From contig DATEDC010000208.1 in NCBI GenBank assembly GCA_035286585.1, forward strand, positions 1 through 6,326: a stretch of DNA of 6,326 nt. Reading direction: 5' to 3'. The position numbers were made by a program, and so were the translations under genes. Below are positions 1-4,436 of this stretch, piece after piece (positions within the stretch are counted from its first letter, which is position 1; every line of letters starts with the position of its first letter). The stretch comes from DSOS01 sp035286585 (lineage in GTDB: Bacteria; Chloroflexota; Anaerolineae; Anaerolineales; UBA4823). The notes under the pieces were generated by a model, which worked only from the letters and a program-made list of their open reading frames with translations, was not told the origin of the DNA and did not search any database.

Positions 1-738
1 GTGGGGCGTGACGACAAAATCAACTACTCGGAAGGGATCGCAATCACCTCGATTTTCAACGCCGATGAAGACACCCGGATCGAGCCCTTCCGTTATCCGG
101 ATGGCTCTTCATTCATCCGCCTGCTCTCCGCCCCGTTGATCGATCCCCGCGGGAACCTGTTCATGCGCCTGCTTCGGGTCCTGGCTTATGCCATCCGTCA
201 CCCGATCGATTTTCTCCGCACGCACCTGCTCCCCGGCTGGGCGCGGCGCTCCACGCTCTTCCTGATCATGCAGACGCTGGACAATCGCATGCGTATCCAC
301 CCCGGTCGTGGAGCCCACACCTTGTTCCGCCGTGGGTTGGTCAGCGAGCCCGATCCGGAACACACCGTCCCCGCCAGGGTGGACGTGGGTCACATGATCA
401 CCCGCAGGGTCGCCCGGCAGACGGACCGGATCGCCTACGGCTCGCTGGGTGAAAACCTGCTCAACATCCCCACAACGGCGCACATCCTGGGCGGGGTGCC
501 CTTTGGTCTGGATAAGGCAAAAGGGGTCATTGACCTGGACTGCGAAGTGCACAACTACCCCGGTCTATACGTAGTGGATGGATCGATCATGCCTGCTAAC
601 CCCGGCGTCAATCCCAGCCTGACCATCACAGCGCTGGCAGAATATGCCATGAGCCGCGTCCCGCCCAAGGAAGGCGTTGAAAGCCGCCAGGCGCTTGGCG
701 TGGCGCAGGACGAAGCAACCTCCCAGATTCAGGATTGA
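1..738 (+). CDS. GMC-family FAD oxidoreductase (cholesterol-oxidase-like), C-terminal part, cut by left edge
   Basis: The 245 visible residues match the C-terminal half of glucose-methanol-choline (GMC) flavoenzymes, which oxidise alcohol groups with FAD. The frame is open from base 1, and no N-terminal FAD-binding Rossmann motif (GxGxxG) is present. The gene therefore starts outside the window and the GTG at base 1 is probably an internal codon. The family signature is near the end. NIPTTAHILGG (residues 155-165) holds the probable active-site His161. VVDGSIMPANPGVNPSLTITALAE (191-214) is the conserved C-terminal FAD/substrate block, with Asn204 as the likely counterpart of the cholesterol oxidase catalytic Asn. 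The GVNPSLTITALAE wording is closer to the cholesterol oxidase branch than to choline dehydrogenases, but the substrate cannot be told from this part. The last 25 residues form a polar tail without recognised features. The stop lies one base before the ATG of the HD gene, so the two are probably co-transcribed. Confidence 0.9.
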   Translation: MGRDDKINYSEGIAITSIFNADEDTRIEPFRYPDGSSFIRLLSAPLIDPRGNLFMRLLRVLAYAIRHPIDFLRTHLLPGWARRSTLFLIMQTLDNRMRIHPGRGAHTLFRRGLVSEPDPEHTVPARVDVGHMITRRVARQTDRIAYGSLGENLLNIPTTAHILGGVPFGLDKAKGVIDLDCEVHNYPGLYVVDGSIMPANPGVNPSLTITALAEYAMSRVPPKEGVESRQALGVAQDEATSQIQD

Positions 739-739
739 T

Positions 740-1744
740 ATGATTTACACCGATCGCATCTATGGCTCAATCGAGATCGATGAGCCCGTTCTGCTCGCAC
801 TGCTGGATTCGAAAGCCATGCAGCGCCTTCACGGTGTGCTCCAGCACGGCGTCAGCGGCCTGATAGGCATCACCCGGGCGACCAGTCGGTTTGAGCATTC
901 TCTCGGTGTGTTCGTCCTGGCGTACAAGCTGGGCGGCGGCCTGGAAGAGCAGATCGCTGCTCTGCTTCACGATGTGAGTCACACCGCCTTCAGCCATGTG
1001 ATCGATTACGTCTTCGGCGGCCACGAGAAACAAAACTATCACGAAGAAAAGAAATCTGAATATATCCCCTCTACGGATATCCCCACTATCCTGGAGGCGT
1101 ACGGCTATGGCTGGTGCGACCTGCTCTGCCTGGAGGACCAGGAAATGGCAGCCCGATTCCCCCTGCTCGAGCAGCCCGCTCCAGCTTTATGCGCCGATAG
1201 GCTGGACTACTTCCTCAGAGATGCCTACGACCTGGGGTTGGCCTCCCTCCCAGAAATTGAGCGCCTCCTGGATCATCTGCGTGTGCGCCAGGGGCGCATA
1301 GTGATGGATGACCAGGAGGCCGCCCTGTGGGCGGGAAAGACCTATATGCAGGCTGATAGGGCTAGCTGGGCGAACCTGCGTGAGGTGGGTTTGTACGAGC
1401 TGGCTGCCCGAGCCATCCGCCGCGGCATGCAGGTGGGCGTTCTCACTGATGCGGATTTATGGGGCGAAGATCGCCCCGCTTGGGATAAATTGCACGCCAG
1501 CGCCGATCACCAGCTGCAAGCCATTTTAAAATTGGTCTCGCCGGATACCAACGTCGTTCTCGACCAGGCGCAACCCACTTTCCGCATCAGCACCAAGCTG
1601 CGCACGATCGACCCGGATGTCTGTACCAACGGGGAGGTTCGACCGTTATCGGCGCTGGACCCCGAATTCGCCCGCTTGCGGACTGCTTATCTCGAAAGCA
1701 ACTCCGGCTTATGGCCCATCCGGGTGATCGCCCCCGCTGGATAA
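740..1744 (+). CDS. HD-domain phosphohydrolase, SAMHD1/dGTPase-like (COG1078 type)
   Basis: This 334-residue protein carries a complete metal-binding HD site. His53 lies in RFEHSLG, His77-Asp78 in LLHDVSHTAFSH, and Asp153 in CADRLDYFLRD. His81 and His86 follow at the same +4 and +9 spacing from the HD histidine as His210 and His215 in SAMHD1, and QRL (28-30) matches the element before the first His. This arrangement is typical of HD superfamily phosphohydrolases that cleave nucleotides such as dNTPs. The actual substrate is not shown by the sequence. I chose ATG 740 because MIYTDRIYGSIEID is the usual family N-terminus. The frame is open back to an ATG at 677, but that would overlap the GMC gene by 62 bases and add 21 basic residues with no family match. 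A weak AGGA (731-734) lies five bases upstream. With only one base between the GMC stop and this start, translation is probably coupled. The gene ends 11 bases from the convergent cyclase gene. It has no signal peptide or membrane segment, so it should be cytoplasmic. Confidence 0.9.
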   Translation: MIYTDRIYGSIEIDEPVLLALLDSKAMQRLHGVLQHGVSGLIGITRATSRFEHSLGVFVLAYKLGGGLEEQIAALLHDVSHTAFSHVIDYVFGGHEKQNYHEEKKSEYIPSTDIPTILEAYGYGWCDLLCLEDQEMAARFPLLEQPAPALCADRLDYFLRDAYDLGLASLPEIERLLDHLRVRQGRIVMDDQEAALWAGKTYMQADRASWANLREVGLYELAARAIRRGMQVGVLTDADLWGEDRPAWDKLHASADHQLQAILKLVSPDTNVVLDQAQPTFRISTKLRTIDPDVCTNGEVRPLSALDPEFARLRTAYLESNSGLWPIRVIAPAG

Positions 1745-1755
1745 ACTCTCAATTG

Positions 1756-2427
1756 CTAACGCGCAAATTCCGTTACACCGTACTTTTTCAGCAGGTCGTC
1801 CAGAGCTTCACGTAAGAGCTCGGCTTCAGTGCAGCCTTGCTCCTGGGCAAGCTTGGAGAGCCTCTCGAGCTGCGTCATGGTATAGTGGGTGGTCTTGGGG
1901 ACCATGCGCTCGTCATAAGCCAGGCGAATAGTGTTGCGCCCAACTTCTTTTGCCCGGTAAAGGGCCTGGTCGGCTTTGCGCAGCAGCTCGACCTCAGTTT
2001 GGCCATCGATCGGGAAAGAGGCGATTCCTGCGCTGATGGTCACTTGGGTTGCAAACTGCACCTCTCCGATCTGGTAATCCCGCTGGCTTTCCACGGCTGC
2101 CCGCAGGCGCTCGACGGCCAGAAATGCCTGCTCGCGTTCAGAGTTGGGCAAAAGAGCGACCAGCTCATCTCCTCCGTAACGCCCCAGGATCGCCTCGGGT
2201 CCCAGGTGCTGCGTTAAGAGCAGGGCAATTCCTGCCAGTACGGCATCTCCGCCCAGGTGGCCGAGGGAATCGTTCACGGTGAGAAACTGGTCGATATCAA
2301 TATACGCCAGGGATAGAGGCGCCTGGCGCTTGACGGCATTTTGCACGGATGCTTTGAAACTCTCCTCAAATGATCGCCGGCTGAACAGTCCGGTTAAGGA
2401 ATCGATTTTTGGCTTCTCAGGCTCCAT
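1756..2427 (-). CDS. Small diguanylate cyclase (GGDEF domain) with C-terminal ribbon-helix-helix-like tail
   Basis: The 223-residue protein begins almost directly with a GGDEF domain, which makes c-di-GMP from two GTP. DSLTGLFSRRSF (9-20) is the usual opening. YIDIDQF..VNDSLGHLGGD (42-61) gives metal ligand Asp44 and guanine-binding Asn52. RYGGDEL (83-89) is the active loop, and GIASFP and KADQALYRAKEVGRN (151-165) complete the fold. Catalytic Asp44, Asp87 and Glu88 are present. Two differences are visible: the last motif residue is Leu instead of Phe, and the usual FK after the first Asp motif is FL. Residues 76-79 (GPEA) replace the RxxD inhibitory site, so product inhibition there is unlikely. 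No sensor or membrane domain precedes the cyclase. Residues 178-216 look like a CopG-type ribbon-helix-helix: a short strand (KTTHYTM), helix QLERLSKLAQEQG, a turn, then helix EAELLREALDDLLKKYG. The start is fixed by a strong Shine-Dalgarno. An overlapping small ORF lies just upstream, and its HD neighbour is convergent. Confidence 0.92.
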   Translation of the reverse strand: MEPEKPKIDSLTGLFSRRSFEESFKASVQNAVKRQAPLSLAYIDIDQFLTVNDSLGHLGGDAVLAGIALLLTQHLGPEAILGRYGGDELVALLPNSEREQAFLAVERLRAAVESQRDYQIGEVQFATQVTISAGIASFPIDGQTEVELLRKADQALYRAKEVGRNTIRLAYDERMVPKTTHYTMTQLERLSKLAQEQGCTEAELLREALDDLLKKYGVTEFAR

Positions 2428-2569
2428 AGCCCACCTCTCTTTTATTTGCTATGTGATATTTTTTCAGGCAGCTGGCATGACGGGAAAGCGCCTCGATCCT
2501 CGTCTCGATCGTTTCCCGCCTCGAATCCCAAATGTATTTGACCAGCTCAATAACCCAGCCCAGAATCAT
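2417..2569 (-). CDS. Probable small protein of 50 residues, overlapping the cyclase start
   Basis: No family is recognised. The frame runs from ATG (2569-2567) to TGA (2419-2417) and encodes 50 residues beginning MILGWVIELVKYIWDSRRET. GGAG (2580-2577) stands seven bases before the ATG, and a sigma70-like promoter lies about 40 bases upstream. The stop is inside the start of the cyclase gene (11-base overlap), an arrangement that suits translational coupling. Hand counts for the first 35 codons give G/C at about 49%, 43% and 71% for codon positions 1, 2 and 3, which is the pattern of a real gene in a G+C-rich genome. Residues 1-14 are strongly hydrophobic with Trp5 and Trp14 and could form a membrane-associating amphipathic helix. 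Residues 17-30 are charged, with Ile21, Ile25 and Leu28 spaced as on one helix face. The C-terminal third is basic and probably less ordered, and its codons are AT-richer because they double as the cyclase leader. It could alternatively be only a translated leader peptide, or not coding at all. Confidence 0.55.
   Translation of the reverse strand: MILGWVIELVKYIWDSRRETIETRIEALSRHASCLKKYHIANKREVGYGA
2431..2440 (-). promoter_or_regulatory. Strong ribosome binding site of the cyclase gene
   Basis: On the minus strand AGAGAGGTGG ends three bases before the ATG, and its GAGGTG core is well placed for ribosome binding. It decides the start at 2427. It lies inside the last codons of the upstream 50-codon ORF, so ribosomes finishing that ORF would be delivered to this site. 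Confidence 0.75.
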
Positions 2570-2576
2570 ATTTAAA

Positions 2577-2580
2577 CTCC
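2577..2580 (-). promoter_or_regulatory. Ribosome binding site of the small ORF
   Basis: GGAG on the minus strand lies seven bases upstream of ATG 2569 in otherwise very AT-rich DNA. Its position is good, and it is one of the main reasons for calling the small ORF real. Confidence 0.5.
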
Positions 2581-2591
2581 GGTCATATATT

Positions 2592-2617
2592 TTGATAATA
2601 TAAATTTATATTATCAA
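2592..2617. repeat. Perfect 26-bp palindrome over the promoter, operator candidate
   Basis: The left arm TTGATAATATAAA (2592-2604) is followed directly by its exact reverse complement (2605-2617), with no mismatch and no spacer. It covers about -16 to +10 of the inferred promoter, which is the classic place for a repressor site. It contains only four G/C pairs. The site is centred on the inferred start point and has no T-tract, so it is unlikely to act as a terminator of the upstream GNAT gene. A small inverted repeat, GATAT-C-ATATC (2618-2628), adjoins it inside the promoter spacer. The palindrome itself is seen directly; its operator role is inference. Confidence 0.8.
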
Positions 2618-2636
2618 GATATCATATCGAAGTCAA
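2608..2636 (-). promoter_or_regulatory. Sigma70-type promoter of the small ORF / cyclase unit
   Basis: On the minus strand TTGACT (2636-2631) is a 5/6 match to the -35 consensus. It is followed by a 17-base spacer and TAATAT (2613-2608), a 4/6 match to the -10 consensus. Transcription would begin near 2601, giving a leader of roughly 30 bases to the small ORF and about 175 bases to the cyclase gene. The whole region from 2570 to 2653 is only about 21% G+C by hand count. The -10 box and start point lie inside the 26-bp palindrome at 2592-2617, and the -35 box overlaps the inverted repeat at 2634-2653. This points to repression or other control by a DNA-binding protein. The boxes are read by eye. 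Confidence 0.6.
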
Positions 2637-2653
2637 ATATTCTGACATATTTG
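2634..2653. repeat. Inverted repeat touching the -35 box
   Basis: Seven-base perfect arms CAAATAT (2634-2640) and ATATTTG (2647-2653) are separated by six bases. The element starts immediately after the GNAT stop codon and overlaps half of the inferred -35 hexamer of the small ORF / cyclase promoter. Its sequence differs from the 26-bp palindrome, so it need not bind the same protein. In AT-rich DNA a seven-base arm can arise by chance, and a weak hairpin role at the end of the GNAT transcript is also possible. Confidence 0.5.
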
Positions 2654-3148
2654 TTAATTGTCTGCCTTCATCACCCACAAGTCCTCTCGCAGCAGTTTCA
2701 ATGCTTTCAGCAGTTGGGATAAGCGCTGTATTCGCTGGTAGTGGGCGGGCATTTTAGCTGGTTCGACTCGTCGAAAACCGAATTTTGCATAGAATTCCCC
2801 CAGACTGGCGCGGCAGGTCAGGTAGAGCGGACCAGTGTGGGAAACCATTAAGCGCTGGATCACTTCCCGAGCGATCCCGCCTCGGCGCCATCCGGGCCTC
2901 ACCGCGATCGAAGCCAGCTCTCGCGTGCCATCCGCGTGCGGCTTGATTTGCCCGCAGCCGATAATTTGTCCCTCCGAAGTGCTGGCAACCACAAATCTGC
3001 GCCAGGCCAGGTCAAAGGGGTTGATCCGCACGGCGCGAATCAGATCCCGGATTGCCGGCGCGTCCTCGGCGGTCGCGGCCCGAATGATAAACGATTCAGT
3101 GGGTAGGCGAGCTAGATCGGGCATAAACTGTGCTGACGTTTTTACCAC
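2654..3148 (-). CDS. GNAT-family N-acetyltransferase
   Basis: The 164-residue protein has the GNAT fold that transfers an acetyl group from acetyl-CoA to an amine. FIIRAATAEDAPAIRDLI (20-37) is the usual first strand and helix. ELASIAVRPGWRRGGIAREVIQRL (77-100) is motif A, with the R-x-x-G-x-A pyrophosphate loop at Arg88-Gly91-Ala93. LYLTCRASLGEFYAKFGFRRVE (108-129) is motif B, with the characteristic FY..FGF. The acceptor cannot be predicted. The last 30 residues (HYQRIQRLSQLLKALKLLRED) form a basic helical extension. The start is uncertain: GTG at 3148 is the most upstream choice after an in-frame TGA, and ATG at 3124 would remove eight residues. Neither has a clear Shine-Dalgarno, and both keep the domain whole. 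The gene is divergent from the acyl-CoA dehydrogenase and is followed in the same direction by the small ORF / cyclase unit, which has its own promoter. Confidence 0.87.
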   Translation of the reverse strand: MVKTSAQFMPDLARLPTESFIIRAATAEDAPAIRDLIRAVRINPFDLAWRRFVVASTSEGQIIGCGQIKPHADGTRELASIAVRPGWRRGGIAREVIQRLMVSHTGPLYLTCRASLGEFYAKFGFRRVEPAKMPAHYQRIQRLSQLLKALKLLREDLWVMKADN

Positions 3149-3172
3149 AATTCAGCGCCCATGAGAGAGCCA

Positions 3173-3181
3173 TGCTATAAT
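3173..3181 (+). promoter_or_regulatory. Extended -10 promoter of the acyl-CoA dehydrogenase gene
   Basis: TGCTATAAT combines a perfect TATAAT (3176-3181) with the TGn extension of promoters that need little -35 contact. No good -35 box is seen; TTCAGC at 3151-3156 is poor and 19 bases away. Transcription would begin near 3188, about 30 bases before the ATG. Confidence 0.6.
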
Positions 3182-3205
3182 TTTTACCATAAACACTACC
3201 TGCAA
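3177..3205 (-). promoter_or_regulatory. Possible divergent promoter of the GNAT gene
   Basis: On the minus strand TTGCAG (3205-3200), a 17-base spacer and AATTAT (3182-3177) form a weak sigma70-like pair that would start near 3170, about 22 bases before GTG 3148. Its -10 lies on the same bases as the plus-strand TATAAT. Each hexamer matches consensus only partly, so this is a tentative call. Confidence 0.25.
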
Positions 3206-3206
3206 C

Positions 3207-3211
3207 GGAGG
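3207..3211 (+). promoter_or_regulatory. Ribosome binding site of the acyl-CoA dehydrogenase gene
   Basis: GGAGG stands five bases before ATG 3217, a strong and well-spaced Shine-Dalgarno that fixes the start of the dehydrogenase. Confidence 0.8.
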
Positions 3212-3216
3212 ATCGG

Positions 3217-4386
3217 ATGACTGGCAAAGACTTGTTCCCCCTTAGTGAAGAGCACCAAATGATCCGCCAGGCAGCAAGGGATTTCGCTCAAAACGAGATC
3301 GCCCCTATCGCCGCTGAATTCGATGAGAGCGGCGAATTCCCCTCGAAGACGGTTAAAAAAATGGGCGAGATGGGTTTCATGGGTATCGAGGTCCCCGAGA
3401 AGTACGGCGGGGCGGGCATGGACACCCTGGCGTATGTGCTGGCGTTGGAAGAAATCAGCAAAGCCGACGCCGCGCATGGGACGATCATGTCGGTTAACAA
3501 CTCCCTTTTTTGCTATGGCATTTTGAAATTCGGCACGGAGCCTCAAAAACAGAAATTCTTGAGTGAAGTCGCCTCCGGCAGCGCCATCGGCGCTTATTCG
3601 CTCACCGAACCCATGTCCGGTTCGGACTCGGGCGCGATGCGCTCCCGAGCCGCGCGCGTGGGCGATCATTATATTCTCAATGGTAGAAAATCCTGGGTAA
3701 CCAGCGCGCCGGTGGCAGATTATATCGTCGTTTTCTCGCTGACCGAGCCGGAAAAGAAGCATCATGGGATCACTGCCTTTATCATTGAGACCGATAAACC
3801 GGGCTTCTCGCGCGGCAAGAAAGAGCCCAAGCTGGGTATCCGCGCCTCGGCCACCAGCGAAATCGTCTTTGAAGATCACCGTGTGCCGGTCGAAAACCGC
3901 CTGGGCGAGGAAGGAGAGGGCTTCAAGATCGCCATGACCGTTCTGGACGCCGGGCGCATCGGGATCGCTGCTCAGGCGCTGGGCATCGCCGAGGCCGCTT
4001 ACGAAGCCAGCCTGACCTATTCCCGGGAGCGGGAAGCCTTCGGTCAAAAAATCGGCGCATTCCAGGCCATCTCGTTTAAGCTTGCCGATATGAAAACCCG
4101 CATCGAAGCTTCTCGCCTGCTGGTTTACAACGCCGCGATGGCAAAGGAAAGGGCAAAGGACTCCAATTCGCGCTTCACCTTGGAGGCCTCCATCGCCAAG
4201 CTGTTCGCATCTGAGACCGCCATGTTCGCGGCTCATGCGGCCGTCCAGATTCACGGCGGCGTTGGATACAGCCGGGAATTCCCGGTCGAGCGCTACTTCC
4301 GCGATGCCAAAATCACTGAAATCTACGAAGGTACCAGTGAGATCCAGCGCTTGGTGATCTCCAGGATGGAGACCGGATTGCGATAG
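3217..4386 (+). CDS. Acyl-CoA dehydrogenase (short-chain / butyryl-CoA type)
   Basis: This complete 389-residue FAD enzyme has the usual family length. It introduces the alpha-beta double bond into acyl-CoA in fatty-acid or branched-chain oxidation and passes electrons to electron-transfer flavoprotein. Both family signatures are present: YSLTEPMSGSDSGA (127-140) in the middle beta domain, and QIHGGVGYSREFPVERYFRD (344-363) in the C-terminal helical domain. Glu371 in IYEGTSEIQR is at the catalytic-base position of short- and medium-chain enzymes (not the alternative position of isovaleryl/long-chain enzymes). Trp160 in SWVTS is the FAD-contact element, and REREAFGQKIGAFQA (270-284) is the conserved helical-domain stretch. 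Chain length cannot be read reliably, although overall wording resembles SCAD/butyryl-CoA dehydrogenases. The start is set by GGAGG, and an extended -10 promoter lies just upstream. No ETF, thiolase or hydratase gene is nearby, so partners must be elsewhere. A long minus-strand open frame lies opposite and is judged a shadow. Confidence 0.96.
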   Translation: MTGKDLFPLSEEHQMIRQAARDFAQNEIAPIAAEFDESGEFPSKTVKKMGEMGFMGIEVPEKYGGAGMDTLAYVLALEEISKADAAHGTIMSVNNSLFCYGILKFGTEPQKQKFLSEVASGSAIGAYSLTEPMSGSDSGAMRSRAARVGDHYILNGRKSWVTSAPVADYIVVFSLTEPEKKHHGITAFIIETDKPGFSRGKKEPKLGIRASATSEIVFEDHRVPVENRLGEEGEGFKIAMTVLDAGRIGIAAQALGIAEAAYEASLTYSREREAFGQKIGAFQAISFKLADMKTRIEASRLLVYNAAMAKERAKDSNSRFTLEASIAKLFASETAMFAAHAAVQIHGGVGYSREFPVERYFRDAKITEIYEGTSEIQRLVISRMETGLR

Positions 4387-4412
4387 CCCATCCTCGAAAA
4401 ACCTGGGCTTTT
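4385..4412 (+). terminator. Weak hairpin after the acyl-CoA dehydrogenase, doubtful terminator
   Basis: AGCCCA (4385-4390) can pair with TGGGCT (4404-4409) around a 13-base loop, with a run of only four T. An alternative five-base stem ACCTG/CAGGT overlaps it. Stem and tail are both too weak for confidence, and read-through into the YfhO-type gene is likely. Confidence 0.2.
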
Positions 4413-4436
4413 CAGGTAGAAAGGGCTCACCACACA

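Noticed and set aside
109..552. A 147-codon minus-strand frame over the GMC oxidoreductase.
   Set aside because: It is antisense to the conserved GMC C-terminal domain and has no recognisable product.
677..739. An upstream ATG (677) that would extend the HD protein by 21 residues.
   Set aside because: It would overlap the GMC gene by 62 bases and add a basic stretch with no family match. The family N-terminus starts at ATG 740.
1745..1755. A possible bidirectional terminator between the convergent HD and cyclase genes.
   Set aside because: The gap is only 11 bases, with no stem and no T-tract. Any terminator would have to lie inside the coding regions, and I could not see one.
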